A DNA stretch of 56,090 nt from an uncultured Collinsella sp. (GCA_959599095.1 CAUGGC010000014.1:1-56090), one strand, 5' to 3'; shown: positions 21,148 to 30,794, counted from the first letter of the stretch. Translations and numbers: made by a program. Notes: generated by a model from the letters alone, not told the origin.

Positions 21148-23724
21148 ATGTGCGATTGCACAGATCATAAGGACGAGATCCCTGCCTACGACGCACAGGC
21201 CATTGAGTCCAAGTGGATGAAGGCGTGGGAGGACTCCAACCTCTTTGCCGTCGACACCGACGAAAGTAAGCCCAAGAAGTACGTGCTCGAGATGTTCCCG
21301 TATCCGTCGGGCGACCTGCACATGGGCCACGCGCGCAACTACACCATCGGCGATGCCATGGCCCGTCAGGCCCGCATGCGCGGCTACGACGTGCTGCATC
21401 CCATCGGCTTTGACGCCTTTGGCCTGCCCGCCGAGAACGCCGCCATCAAGCACAATACGCAGGCTGCCGCCTGGACGTATAAGAACATGGACCAGGCACT
21501 CGCCACGATGAAGCGCATGGGCTTCTCCTACGATCTGGATCGCATGGTCAAGACCTGCAGCCCCGACTACTACCGCTGGGGTCAGTGGATCTTTGAGAAG
21601 CTGTGGGAAAAGGGCCTGGTCTACCGCAAGAAGAACCCGGTCAACTGGTGCCCCACCTGCAAGACCGTTCTGGCCAACGAGCAGGTCACCGAGGGCAAGT
21701 GCTGGCGCTGCGGCACCGAGCCCGAGAAGCGCGACCTGGAGCAGTGGTACTTCAAGATTACCGAGTACTCTCAGGAGCTGCTCGACGACCTGGAGAAGCT
21801 CCCCGGCTGGCCCGAGCGCGTCAAGCAGATGCAGGCCAACTGGATCGGTCGTTCCGAGGGCGCCGAGGTCGACTTTACCCTGTGCGACCAGGATGGCGAG
21901 CCCATCGAGGGCGACGAGGGTAAGATCACCGTCTTCACCACGCGAGCCGACACGCTCTTCGGTGTCTCCTTCTTTGTCCTGGCTCCCGAGTACGCGCGTC
22001 TGCACGAGCTCGTCGAGGGTACGGAGTACGAGGAGGCCGTGACCAAGATTGTCGAGGACTCCAAGCATATCTCTGCCGTCGAGCGTGCCCAGGGTACCCT
22101 TGAGAAGCACGGTGCCTTTACCGGCCGCTACGTGGTGAACCCGGTCAATGGCGAGAAGGTCCCCGTGTGGGTTGCCGACTACGTTGTTGCCGACTACGGC
22201 ACCGGCGCCGTCATGGCCGTTCCCTGCGGCGACCAGCGTGACTTTGAGTTCGCCCGCAAGTACGACCTGCCGATCGTGCCGATCATCCTGGACGATGACG
22301 ACCGCGCAGCCGTCGAGGCTAACGGCGAGACCATCGATACCTTCCATGCCGAGACCGTCGACTGGGATTGCGCCCACGCTGCCGAGGGCACGCTCGTCCA
22401 GTCCGGCAAGTACACCGGTATGCGCGGCGGCAAGCACTCCGAGGGCGAGGCTGCAATCGTGGCTGACCTCGAGGCCATGGGCTGCGGTCGTCGTAAGGTC
22501 GAGTTCCGTCTGCGCGACTGGCTCATTTCCCGCCAGCGCTATTGGGGCAACCCCATCCCGGCCATCCACTGCGAGCACTGCGGCATCGTGCCCGTGCCCG
22601 AGGACCAGCTGCCGGTAACGCTGCCCGAGAACCTGGACCTGGGCGCCGGCGAGACCCTCGCCGAGTGCAAGGAGTTCTACGAGACCACCTGCCCGGTCTG
22701 CGGCCGCCCGGCCAAGCGCGAGACCGATACCATGGACACCTTCACTTGCTCCAGCTGGTATTACCTGCGCTATACCGACCCGCACAACACCGAGCTGCCC
22801 TTCTCCCGCGAGGCTGCCGATCGTTGGATGCCCGTCGATAACTACATCGGCGGCATCGAGCACGCCATTCTGCACCTGCTCTACAGCCGCTTCTTTACCA
22901 AGGCACTGCGCGACCTGGGCCTGCTGAGTGTGGACGAGCCCTTCACCAACCTGCTGTGCCAGGGCATGGTCAAGGACGAGAACGGCGACACCATGTCCAA
23001 GTCCAAGGGCAACGTCGTGCCCCCGAGCTCGGTCATCGAACCCTACGGTGCCGACACCATGCGTCTGGCGATCCTGTTTATCGCTCCGCCCGAGAAGGAC
23101 TTCGACTGGGATCCCAAGGCCGTTGAGGGCGCCAACCGCTTCATCAAGCGCGCCTGGCGTATCGTGTGGCAGCTCGTCCAGTCCGGTGACGCCAACGTGG
23201 CCTTCGACAAGTCCGCGCTCGACGAGGTTGCGATGAAGCTCTATCGCGAGCGTCACCGCACCATCGCCAAGTGCACCGAGGACTTCGACCGCGGCCAGTT
23301 CAACACCGCCATCTCGGCCGTCATGGAGCTCGTCAACGCGGCGAGCGCCTACCTCAACGCCACCGAGGGTACCGCCCGCGACAAGGCTTTGTGCTACGGC
23401 GTGGCCAAGGATATCGTGAGCGTCCTTGCCCCCATCTGCCCGTTCTGGGCCGACGAGCTGTGGCACGAGGCCCTCGGCTGCGAGGGCAACGCCTACACCG
23501 CCGCCTGGCCCGAGTTCGACCTGGCCGAGTCCATCGAGGACACGGCGCAGATCGTCGTACAGGTGCTCGGCAAGGTCCGTGGCCGCATTGACGTGGCCCG
23601 CGATGCCTCCAACGAGGAAATGCAGGCTGCCGCCGAGGCCGCTGTCGCCAAGTGGACCGAGGGCAAGACGGTCGTCAAGGCCATCTGCGTGCCCGGCAAG
23701 CTGGTCAACCTGGTTGTCAAGTAA
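21148..23724 (+). CDS. leuS: Leucyl-tRNA synthetase
   Basis: 858 residues, the usual bacterial length; AAAGGAG precedes the ATG. Charges tRNA-Leu with leucine. HIGH-type motif PYPSGDLHMGHARN (about 51-64), a zinc-site region CPTCKTVL...CWRCGTE (about 170-195), the CP1 editing domain (about 225-420) with YGTGAVMAVPCGDQRD, and the KMSKS motif TMSKSKGN (about 615). An anticodon-binding domain and a C-terminal domain (VQVLGKVRGRIDV) follow. A long inverted repeat occupies its leader. Confidence 0.96.
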   Translation: MCDCTDHKDEIPAYDAQAIESKWMKAWEDSNLFAVDTDESKPKKYVLEMFPYPSGDLHMGHARNYTIGDAMARQARMRGYDVLHPIGFDAFGLPAENAAIKHNTQAAAWTYKNMDQALATMKRMGFSYDLDRMVKTCSPDYYRWGQWIFEKLWEKGLVYRKKNPVNWCPTCKTVLANEQVTEGKCWRCGTEPEKRDLEQWYFKITEYSQELLDDLEKLPGWPERVKQMQANWIGRSEGAEVDFTLCDQDGEPIEGDEGKITVFTTRADTLFGVSFFVLAPEYARLHELVEGTEYEEAVTKIVEDSKHISAVERAQGTLEKHGAFTGRYVVNPVNGEKVPVWVADYVVADYGTGAVMAVPCGDQRDFEFARKYDLPIVPIILDDDDRAAVEANGETIDTFHAETVDWDCAHAAEGTLVQSGKYTGMRGGKHSEGEAAIVADLEAMGCGRRKVEFRLRDWLISRQRYWGNPIPAIHCEHCGIVPVPEDQLPVTLPENLDLGAGETLAECKEFYETTCPVCGRPAKRETDTMDTFTCSSWYYLRYTDPHNTELPFSREAADRWMPVDNYIGGIEHAILHLLYSRFFTKALRDLGLLSVDEPFTNLLCQGMVKDENGDTMSKSKGNVVPPSSVIEPYGADTMRLAILFIAPPEKDFDWDPKAVEGANRFIKRAWRIVWQLVQSGDANVAFDKSALDEVAMKLYRERHRTIAKCTEDFDRGQFNTAISAVMELVNAASAYLNATEGTARDKALCYGVAKDIVSVLAPICPFWADELWHEALGCEGNAYTAAWPEFDLAESIEDTAQIVVQVLGKVRGRIDVARDASNEEMQAAAEAAVAKWTEGKTVVKAICVPGKLVNLVVK

Positions 23725-23752
23725 GCGCTGCGCGTAAAGCTGACATGCAATA

Positions 23753-23790
23753 AACGAGGGACGGTCCGGTTGGGTCGTCCCTCGTTTTGT
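23753..23790. terminator. Bidirectional terminator between leuS and the lipoprotein gene
   Basis: An 11-bp stem (23753-23763 with 23776-23786, AACGAGGGACG/CGTCCCTCGTT), T-rich on the plus side. On the minus strand the stem is followed by TTTATTG, so it can also end the convergent gene. Confidence 0.85.
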
Positions 23791-23828
23791 GTTGTATGTC
23801 CTGCCTAGTCAGTGCGTCGCACCGTCTT

Positions 23829-24401
23829 CTATGGGATGTGTACCAGGTCCCTAAAGTAAACGTTGCCCGTTGCCTCTTCGAACATCCAAATGTTGAGGTA
23901 GATGTCGTTGAGGTCGTTGTTCACATCAAAGTCCGGATCGTCGAAGGTGCCCACAAAGGTGAGCATGGCGCGCGTTTCCTCTCCAGCGGCGACCGGTTGG
24001 CGCATGCGTACGTCGCGGACCACGCCGTTGACGTAGGCATAGGAGTCCACATCGCCAAACATCATGTCGACACCGGTGTTGTTGGACGCCGTAAAGACGA
24101 GCGCGGCGTCCCCGTAGCCGTCGGTGTCCTTGCCCACGCAGGTAACATGGACGTTCTCGTCTGCCTCAAGGTCGATGGGGAACTGTTCTTGGGAATCGGG
24201 ACCCAGGCCCTGGGGATCGACGATGTCTTCGTTAATTTTGTCGAAGCTCTCCGATGGCGTCGTTTTCTCGATGGCTTTTGTGCTGCCAGGGTTCGGTTCG
24301 AATGTTTCGGTTTTGCCATTCGCGTTGCCGCAGCCCAAGAGGGCCAACGAGCACGTTGCGATGGCGAGTGCAGTCATGCAGGGGGTGCCTAGTCGTTTCA
24401 T
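23829..24401 (-). CDS. Lipoprotein of unknown function
   Basis: 190 residues; AAGGAGG lies ideally before the ATG. A type II signal peptide with lipobox LLGC (Cys about residue 24) predicts lipid anchoring on the outer face of the membrane. A short linker is followed by one beta-rich domain of about 120 residues (VHVTCVGKDTDGYGDAALVF, FTASNNTGVDMMFGDVDSYA, EETRAMLTFVGTFDDPDFDV). This resembles the immunoglobulin-like folds of small secreted lipoproteins that compare ligand-dependent tone. Function unknown. Confidence 0.8.
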   Translation of the reverse strand: MKRLGTPCMTALAIATCSLALLGCGNANGKTETFEPNPGSTKAIEKTTPSESFDKINEDIVDPQGLGPDSQEQFPIDLEADENVHVTCVGKDTDGYGDAALVFTASNNTGVDMMFGDVDSYAYVNGVVRDVRMRQPVAAGEETRAMLTFVGTFDDPDFDVNNDLNDIYLNIWMFEEATGNVYFRDLVHIP

Positions 24402-24663
24402 GGGTGCCTCCTTGCCGTAGAGGATTTGGAAAGGTTCGTCGTTACGCGAATTGCTGGCTGGCTTGTTGCAGAATGTCCCTTAACGTAAGTCTGATCGATA
24501 GGGGCTCGGTGAGGAATGCCCTTGGGGTCCGAACGGACCTGTGGATTGGGACGCATGGCCCGTTCTTGGATCCTCGGACGCTCGCCTCATGGAGTCTTTA
24601 GTCCAATTGTCCTATTCTTGTGGAGAAGCTGTGCGCACGCTGACCTGCAGATTCGTACTGTGC

Positions 24664-24692
24664 TTGCACGTTTCCGCAGCTATTGGTATAGT
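24664..24692 (+). promoter_or_regulatory. Promoter of the rimP-nusA-infB operon
   Basis: TTGCAC (24664-24669), exact 17-bp spacer, TATAGT (24687-24692). Predicted start near 24699. The gap 24402-24770 holds no gene, only this promoter and the leader terminator. Confidence 0.7.
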
Positions 24693-24716
24693 TTGCTTGC
24701 AAATGAAGTTGTAATT

Positions 24717-24750
24717 GAAAGAAGTGGGGTTTCGGCCCCGCTTCTTTTTT
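24717..24750 (+). terminator. Leader terminator (attenuator) before rimP
   Basis: Stem GAAGTGGGG/CCCCGCTTC (24721-24729 with 24736-24744), then six T. It lies between the promoter and the rimP start with no ORF before it, so it would end transcription after about 50 nt unless antiterminated. Confidence 0.75.
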
Positions 24751-24770
24751 GTATGGATGGAGGTGCCGCA

Positions 24771-25265
24771 ATGGTCAAGACCAAGACCGAGCAGGCGATC
24801 ATCGACGCGCTCGAGGCCGTCGCTCCCCAGCACGATGTCGACATCGTCGACGTCGAGCTCGTGGGTGCCACCAAGGCCCCCTGCGTGCGCGTGCGTATCG
24901 AGGGTGCCGAGGGTCAGAGCCTGTCGCTCAACGACGTCACGGCCAACACCAAGTGGGTCGGCGATGTGATTGAGGAGCTCGACCCCATCTCCTCGAGCTA
25001 TACGCTCGAGGTGTCGAGCCCGGGTATGGCGCGCCCGCTGCGCCGCCCGAGTGACTTTGCCCGCTTTGTGGGCGAAAACTGCGAGCTCACCTCCACCGCC
25101 ACCGAGGGCCGTCGCAAGTACGCCGGCAAGATTGCCGCCGCCACCGAGACGAACGTGACCCTCGAGCTCGAGGACGGCGAGTCCGTTACCCTCGATTTTT
25201 CTGATGTTAAAAAGTGCAAGTTGAAGCCCACCTACGACTTCAAGCCCGCGAAGGAAGGAAAGTAA
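24771..25265 (+). CDS. rimP: Ribosome maturation factor RimP
   Basis: 164 residues from ATG 24771, with GGAGGTG upstream; the longer open frame from 24516 runs through the promoter and is rejected. RimP assists 30S subunit assembly. The N-terminal domain includes VDIVDVELVGATKAPCVRVR and YTLEVSSPGMARPL, the most conserved stretch of the family. The C-terminal SH3-like domain has GKIAAATETNVTLELEDGES. First gene of the operon; nusA begins 2 bp after its stop. Confidence 0.93.
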   Translation: MVKTKTEQAIIDALEAVAPQHDVDIVDVELVGATKAPCVRVRIEGAEGQSLSLNDVTANTKWVGDVIEELDPISSSYTLEVSSPGMARPLRRPSDFARFVGENCELTSTATEGRRKYAGKIAAATETNVTLELEDGESVTLDFSDVKKCKLKPTYDFKPAKEGK

Positions 25266-25266
25266 G

Positions 25267-26514
25267 ATGGCAGCATCCGACATGATGTCCGCCCTGATGG
25301 AGCTTTGCCAGGAGAAGCACATCGACCAGCTCTACCTGATCGACCGCCTGGAGCAGTCGCTCGCCAAGAGCTATGCCGAGATCCTGCATCTTGAGTGGGG
25401 CGCCAAGGTGACCATCGACCGCACCACCGGCAAGATCTACGTCTACCGTCTGGAGCCGATCGACGATTCCATGGACGAGGAGGGCAACTTCACCGAGTTC
25501 GAGGAGATCGACGTCACCCCCAAGAACACGAGCCGTATCGCTGCCCAGCACGCCAAGGCCGAGATCAACGCCATCGTGCGCAACTCCGCCCGCGAGCAGA
25601 TCTACGAGGAGTTCTCCGGCCGCATCGGTGATCTCATCAGCGGTACCGTTCTGCAGTCCACGCCCGACTTCACGATCGTCAAGATCCGCGAGGGCGTCGA
25701 GGCCGAGCTGCCGCACTTCGATCAGCGTCGTTACGAGAACGAGCGCAACGAGCGTCCGATGGGCGAGCGCTACCTGCACAACCAGCACATCAAGGCCGTG
25801 ATCATCGACGTTCGCGACCCCAACTCCAACCTGCAGCCGGTTCGTGGCGAGCACAGCCGTCCGCCGATTGTCATCTCCCGTACCCACCCCGAGCTCATGC
25901 GTCGTCTGTTTGAGCAGGAGGTGCCCGAGATCTATGAGGGCACCGTCCAGATCAAGTCGATCGCCCGCGAGCCCGGCCAGCGCTCCAAGGTCGCCGTCCA
26001 CTCGCTCGACGACCGTCTGGATCCCGTGGGCGCCTGCGTTGGCCCCAAGGGCAGCCGTGTTCGCGCTGTCGTGGGCGAGCTCCGTGGCGAGCGCGTCGAC
26101 GTCATCCTGTGGGATGCCGATCCTGCCGTCTACGTCGCCAACGCCCTGTCGCCCGCTAAGGTCACCCGCGTCCTCATCGACGAGGAGAAGGCCTACGCTG
26201 GCGTCATCGTGCCCGACGACCAGCTGTCCCTCGCCATCGGCAAGGAGGGCCAGAACGCCCGCCTCGCCGCGCGCCTGACCGGCTGGCACATCGACATCAA
26301 GTCCGAGACGCTTGCCGCCGACATCCTCAAGAACGTTCCCGTTCACGAGGAGCCCGCCGCCGACCTGATCGGTGACGAGGAGGACGAGGACGTCCGCCGC
26401 TGCGAGTACGTGTCCGAGGACGGCATCCAGTGCCGCAACCAGGCTCGTCCCGGCTCCCGTTTCTGCGGTGTCCACGACACCGACGCCTTCGATGATGCGG
26501 AGGACCTGATCTAG
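25267..26514 (+). CDS. nusA: Transcription factor NusA with an added C-terminal zinc-knuckle-like motif
   Basis: 415 residues. NusA binds RNA polymerase and nascent RNA and affects pausing, termination and antitermination. N-terminal polymerase-binding domain (1-125), S1 domain (about 130-200), and two KH domains (RSKVAVHSLDDRLDPVGACV, then LSLAIGKEGQNARLAARLTG). The last ~60 residues are acidic and contain CEYVSEDGIQC and SRFCGVHD, a C-x7-C-x10-C-x2-H pattern that could bind zinc. That extension is not part of ordinary NusA. A separate ylxR gene, often between nusA and infB, is absent here. Confidence 0.95.
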   Translation: MAASDMMSALMELCQEKHIDQLYLIDRLEQSLAKSYAEILHLEWGAKVTIDRTTGKIYVYRLEPIDDSMDEEGNFTEFEEIDVTPKNTSRIAAQHAKAEINAIVRNSAREQIYEEFSGRIGDLISGTVLQSTPDFTIVKIREGVEAELPHFDQRRYENERNERPMGERYLHNQHIKAVIIDVRDPNSNLQPVRGEHSRPPIVISRTHPELMRRLFEQEVPEIYEGTVQIKSIAREPGQRSKVAVHSLDDRLDPVGACVGPKGSRVRAVVGELRGERVDVILWDADPAVYVANALSPAKVTRVLIDEEKAYAGVIVPDDQLSLAIGKEGQNARLAARLTGWHIDIKSETLAADILKNVPVHEEPAADLIGDEEDEDVRRCEYVSEDGIQCRNQARPGSRFCGVHDTDAFDDAEDLI

Positions 26515-26605
26515 CGCGCGGTCGCGCCGGGCGGGTCCCGGCGCATCTCCCACGCTCGTTCAGTCTCTAGGCACCTAAGGTGCCAGAAAGGGTAGGTGAA
26601 GTCAT

Positions 26606-29320
26606 ATGGCAAAAGTCCGTGTGTCCACCCTGGCCAAAGAGTTCGGCATGACCTCCAAGGAACTGATGGGTCATCTCGCCGATATGAAGATTCCCGCTAA
26701 GTCCGCTTCCTCCACCTTGGAGGACGCCTATGTCGCCATGGTCCGCAAGCAGCTCGCCTCGGTGATCGAGGCCCGCGCCCAGGAAGTCGAGGCCGCCAAG
26801 CAGGCCGAGGAGCAGGCAGCTGCCGCCGAGGAGGCCGCTCGCGCCGCTGAGGCCGAGCGCGAGCGCATCGCCGCCGAGAAGGCCCGCGAGGAGGAGCGCC
26901 GCCAGTTTGCCGCAGCCCAGGCTGCCGAGGAGGCTGCCCGCGCCGAGGCCGAGGCCAAGAAGAAGGCCGAGCAGGAGCGCCTTGCCCGCGAGAAGGAGGA
27001 GGCTGCCCGCGAGGCCCAGCGCCGCGCCGTTCCCGCTTCCGACTCCGGTTCGCGCTTCCGTTCGCTGCTCGACCAGATCGCCGCACAGGAGACCGTGCTC
27101 AAGGAGAAGAAAGACGCCGAGGACAAGGCCAAGGCCGAGCGCGCCGCCGAGCGCGGTAACCGTCGTGGCGGCAACAACGACCGCCGCGGTGGCCGTCGTA
27201 ACGATCGCAACGCCTCCGACAACAACTCCGAGCGCAACGCCTCCGAGAGCCGTCCGCACAGCCATCGCACCAACGCCAGCAACAACGTCGCTGCCGGCAT
27301 GGACTTCCCCAACCCCGACAAGCAGGGCAAGGGCAAGAAACGCAAGGGCGGTCACAACAACGAAGAGGACCACTACAGCCGCATGGCTCGCGAGGCCGAG
27401 GAGTACAGCCGCGAGAAGGTGCTCGAGGAGGCTCGCGCCGCCGTCGAGGAGGCCTCTCGCGAGTCCACCGGTCGCCGCAAGAAGCGCAAGGAGAAGCGCG
27501 AGCGCGAGGCTGCCAAGGCTCAGGAGGAGCGCAAGATAGAGGAGGCGCTGGCCCAGGGCGTGAACCCCGAGGACCTCGACGCCATCAAGGTCTCCCAGGG
27601 CGTTTCCGTCCAGGAGCTTGCCGAGGCGCTCGACGTTCCGGCCAACGACATCATCAAGCGCCTGTTCCTGCTGGGTACGCCGCTCACCATGACGCAGTCC
27701 ATGTCCGACGACCTCGTCGAGCTTGTTGCCGACGACCTGGGCCGTCAGATCAAGATCATCACCCCCGAGGAGGAGAACACCTTCTCGTTCTACGACGATC
27801 CCGCCGACCTCAAGCCGCGCGCCCCGGTCGTCACCGTCATGGGCCACGTCGACCACGGCAAGACGTCGCTGCTCGACGCCATCCGTCACACTGGCGTTGC
27901 TGCCGGCGAGGCGGGCGGTATTACGCAGGCCATCGGCGCTTCGCAGGTTAAGATCAACGGCCGCAAGATCACCTTCATCGATACCCCGGGTCACGCCACC
28001 TTTACGGCCATGCGTGCCCGTGGCGCCAAGGTGACCGACATCGTCATTCTGATCGTGGCCGCCGACGACGGCGTCATGCCCCAGACGGTCGAGTCGATCA
28101 ACCACGCCAAGGCCGCCGGCGTTCCCATCGTCGTCGCCGTCAACAAGATCGATAAGCCGGGCGCCAACCCCGACCGCGTGCGCCAGGAGCTCACCGAGTA
28201 CGGCGTCATCCCCGAGGAGTGGGGCGGACAGAACATGTTCGTCAACATCTCGGCCAAGCAGAAGATCGGCATTGATGACCTTCTGGAGACCGTGCTGCTC
28301 CAGGCAGACGTGCTCGAGCTCAAGGCCAACCCGGACACCTTTGCCTCCGGCAACGTCCTCGAGGCCAAGCTCGACAAGGGCCGCGGCTCGGTCGCTACCG
28401 TGCTCGTGACCCGCGGTACCCTGCACGTGGGCGATACGCTGGTCGCTGGCCTCACCTACGGCCGCGTCCGCGCCATGCTCGACCCCAAGGGTCGCGCCGT
28501 CACCGAGGCCGGTCCCTCCGACGCCGTCGAGATCCTGGGCCTGCAGTCCGTGCCCAACGCCGGCGACGAGTTCCGCGTGTTCGAGGATGAGCGCGAGGCT
28601 CGCGCCCTTGCCGACGAGCGTTCGCTCAAGGCCCGTATCGAGGAGCAGAGCCGCGTCAAGCACGTCACGCTCGAGAACCTCTTCGAGACCATTGCCGACG
28701 CCGAGGTCAAGGAGCTCAACCTGATCATCAAGGCCGACGTCCAGGGCTCCATCGAGGCCCTTCAGGACTCGCTCGACAAGATGGATCAGTCCGAGGTTCG
28801 CATCAACACGATCCACTCCGCCGTCGGTGCCATCAACGAGACCGACGTCGTCCTGGCCGACGCCTCCAACGCCATCATCATCGGCTTTGGCGTCCGTCCC
28901 GACGGTAAGGCCCGCTCCGCCGCCGAGCGCGAGGGCGTCGAGATCCGTTGCTACGACGTTATCTATAAGTGCCTCGAGGAGCTCGACGCCGCCCGTATCG
29001 GCATGCTCAAGCCCACCGAGGTCGAGGTCGCCACGGGTACCGCGACTGTCCTGGACACCTTCAAGGTGCCCAAAGTCGGTATCGCCGCCGGTGTCCGCGT
29101 CGAAGAGGGCGAGATCGCCGCGACCGATTCCGTGCGCCTGGTGCGCGACGGTATCGTGGTCTTCAACGGCAAGATCGCCTCGATGCGCCACTACAAGGAC
29201 GAGGCCAAGAGCCTCAAGAGCGGTTCCGAGGGCGGCATTGGCCTGGAGAACTTCCAGGACATCAAGCCCGGCGACCAGATCGAGGGTTACCGCATCGACC
29301 AGGTTGCCCGTACCGAGTAG
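26606..29320 (+). CDS. infB: Translation initiation factor IF-2
   Basis: 904 residues. GTPase that brings initiator tRNA to the 30S subunit. A short N-terminal helical domain (MAKVRVSTLAKEFGMTSKEL) is followed by a long Ala/Glu/Arg-rich coiled segment (about 55-200) and an Asn/Arg-rich linker (about 185-215). A second IF2-N domain has LAEALDVPANDIIKRLFLLG. The G domain includes G1 GHVDHGKTS (about 413), G3 DTPGHATF and G4 NKID. C-terminal domains II-IV include the AGVRVEEGEI and IEGYRI region. Follows nusA by 91 bp in the same direction. Confidence 0.97.
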   Translation: MAKVRVSTLAKEFGMTSKELMGHLADMKIPAKSASSTLEDAYVAMVRKQLASVIEARAQEVEAAKQAEEQAAAAEEAARAAEAERERIAAEKAREEERRQFAAAQAAEEAARAEAEAKKKAEQERLAREKEEAAREAQRRAVPASDSGSRFRSLLDQIAAQETVLKEKKDAEDKAKAERAAERGNRRGGNNDRRGGRRNDRNASDNNSERNASESRPHSHRTNASNNVAAGMDFPNPDKQGKGKKRKGGHNNEEDHYSRMAREAEEYSREKVLEEARAAVEEASRESTGRRKKRKEKREREAAKAQEERKIEEALAQGVNPEDLDAIKVSQGVSVQELAEALDVPANDIIKRLFLLGTPLTMTQSMSDDLVELVADDLGRQIKIITPEEENTFSFYDDPADLKPRAPVVTVMGHVDHGKTSLLDAIRHTGVAAGEAGGITQAIGASQVKINGRKITFIDTPGHATFTAMRARGAKVTDIVILIVAADDGVMPQTVESINHAKAAGVPIVVAVNKIDKPGANPDRVRQELTEYGVIPEEWGGQNMFVNISAKQKIGIDDLLETVLLQADVLELKANPDTFASGNVLEAKLDKGRGSVATVLVTRGTLHVGDTLVAGLTYGRVRAMLDPKGRAVTEAGPSDAVEILGLQSVPNAGDEFRVFEDEREARALADERSLKARIEEQSRVKHVTLENLFETIADAEVKELNLIIKADVQGSIEALQDSLDKMDQSEVRINTIHSAVGAINETDVVLADASNAIIIGFGVRPDGKARSAAEREGVEIRCYDVIYKCLEELDAARIGMLKPTEVEVATGTATVLDTFKVPKVGIAAGVRVEEGEIAATDSVRLVRDGIVVFNGKIASMRHYKDEAKSLKSGSEGGIGLENFQDIKPGDQIEGYRIDQVARTE

Positions 29321-29332
29321 GGGGGTAGCGCT

Positions 29333-29743
29333 ATGAAGCAAACGCAGGCAACCCGCCGTCTGGGCGAGCAGCTTCGCGAGAAGCTTGGTTATATCCTGCT
29401 CTTTGAGGTTTCCGATCCGCGTCTCGACCTGGTTACTTTAACCGCGGTCGAGGTCGCGGTGGACCGTTCGTTCGCGCGCGTGTACGTGTCGTGCGATGCG
29501 AGTCGCTACGATGAGGTCATGGAGGCGCTCGCTAGCGCCAAGGGCCGTATTCGCAGCCTGTTGGCTCGCTCGCTCGATTGGCGTGTCACGCCCGAGCTCG
29601 ATTTTCGCATCGATCGCTCGACCGATGAGGCCGAGCGCATCACGCGTGCGCTGGAAAACGTTCCCGCCACGCTTGCGATCGAAAAGGACGAGGACGGCTA
29701 TCCGATAGCGGACGCCGTCCAGGAGGCAGCTTTAGATGACTAA
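29333..29743 (+). CDS. rbfA: Ribosome-binding factor A
   Basis: 136 residues with a KH-like fold; helps maturation of the 16S rRNA 5' end in 30S subunits. Typical N-terminus RRLGEQLREKLGYILLFEVS, then DPRLDLVTLTAVEVAVD and RSFARVYVS. A helix and SLDWRVTPELDFRIDRSTDEA follow. A G-rich ribosome binding site precedes the ATG. Its last 8 bases overlap the start of the next gene. Confidence 0.95.
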   Translation: MKQTQATRRLGEQLREKLGYILLFEVSDPRLDLVTLTAVEVAVDRSFARVYVSCDASRYDEVMEALASAKGRIRSLLARSLDWRVTPELDFRIDRSTDEAERITRALENVPATLAIEKDEDGYPIADAVQEAALDD

Positions 29744-30779
29744 TTCCGCCGACCTCGCCTCGTGCGAGTCTGCAGATATTCAGCGACGCATCCTCGAGCT
29801 CATCGAGGGTGCGTCCTCCATTGCGATTTCGGGACACACTTCTCCCGATGGCGACGCCTTGGGCTCCGTGTTGGGTCTGGGCCTTTCGCTCATGAAGTTT
29901 TTCCCCAACAAGGACATTGCGCTGCTGCTGGCAGACGATGACCCGGTTCCGCGCATCTACCGCTTTATGGAAGGCTCCGATCGCCTGGTGCCGGCATCTG
30001 CGTACACCGGCAATCCGGACCTGTTCATCTCGGTGGACGTACCGGTCGTCGAGCGCCTGAATAACTCCGCCGAGGTGCTTCGCCGCTCCAAGCATGTGGT
30101 GTGCTTCGATCACCATCCGGCGCGCGGGGAGTTTGCCGAGCTCAGTCTGAGACGCGTCGAAGCTGCAGCCTGCGCCATGATCATCGACCGTTTCTTGGAC
30201 AATTGCGGCATTGTCGCACGTGATGGCGTCGCGACTTGCTTGCTGTGCGGCTTGGTGACCGACACCGGTCGTTTTCAGTACCAGAACGCCGATGCTGCTG
30301 CGTTCCATGCGGCCTCGCGCCTGGTGGCGCACGGTGCCGATCCGGCGCGCGTCGCGCTCGAGGTTTATCAGAGCATGCGCGTCGAGTTTTTGCACCTCAA
30401 GTCCATCGTTATGGGCCGCATTAAGACGGTGGCCCACGGGCGCGTCGCGTATAGTTACGCGTACCAGAGTGACCTTGAGGCTTGCGGTGTCACCTCGGAT
30501 GAGTGCGACGGCCTGGTCGATGTGGTGCGCTCGGTGATGGGCGTCGAGGTCTGCCTGTTCCTGAAGGGCATTGAGGGCGATACCAAGGTGCGCGGCAACC
30601 TGCGCTCAAAGGGCGACCTCAACGTGTCCGAGATTGCTGCTGCCTTTGGCGGAGGCGGACATTCCGCTGCCGCCGGTTTCTCCAACAACGGAACGATTCT
30701 CGAGACGCTCACCGTGGCACTTCCCATGCTGGCCGAGCTGGTAGGGGAGGATCCCGCTTCGGTGACCGTCGAGCTTTAA
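29736..30779 (+). CDS. nrnA: NrnA-type DHH-family phosphoesterase (oligoribonuclease / pAp phosphatase)
   Basis: 347 residues. Family members degrade short RNA oligomers and 3'-phosphoadenosine-5'-phosphate. DHH-domain motifs: SGHTSPDGDALGS (metal-binding Asp), ISVDVP, and CFDHHPARGEF (the DHH signature, about residue 128). The DHHA1 domain ends with the GGGGHSAAAGF substrate loop. It overlaps rbfA by 8 bp, consistent with translational coupling, and sits in the position usual for nrnA between rbfA and truB. Confidence 0.9.
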   Translation: MTNSADLASCESADIQRRILELIEGASSIAISGHTSPDGDALGSVLGLGLSLMKFFPNKDIALLLADDDPVPRIYRFMEGSDRLVPASAYTGNPDLFISVDVPVVERLNNSAEVLRRSKHVVCFDHHPARGEFAELSLRRVEAAACAMIIDRFLDNCGIVARDGVATCLLCGLVTDTGRFQYQNADAAAFHAASRLVAHGADPARVALEVYQSMRVEFLHLKSIVMGRIKTVAHGRVAYSYAYQSDLEACGVTSDECDGLVDVVRSVMGVEVCLFLKGIEGDTKVRGNLRSKGDLNVSEIAAAFGGGGHSAAAGFSNNGTILETLTVALPMLAELVGEDPASVTVEL

Positions 30780-30794
30780 CTTTTTGGATGGTAC

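Noticed and set aside
21127..29341. Very long minus-strand ORFs opposite leuS and infB (779 and 924 codons)
   Set aside because: They are mirror frames of GC-rich genes with strong codon bias. Their proteins are low-complexity Gly/Leu/Val/His-rich, match nothing, and the plus-strand genes are certain.
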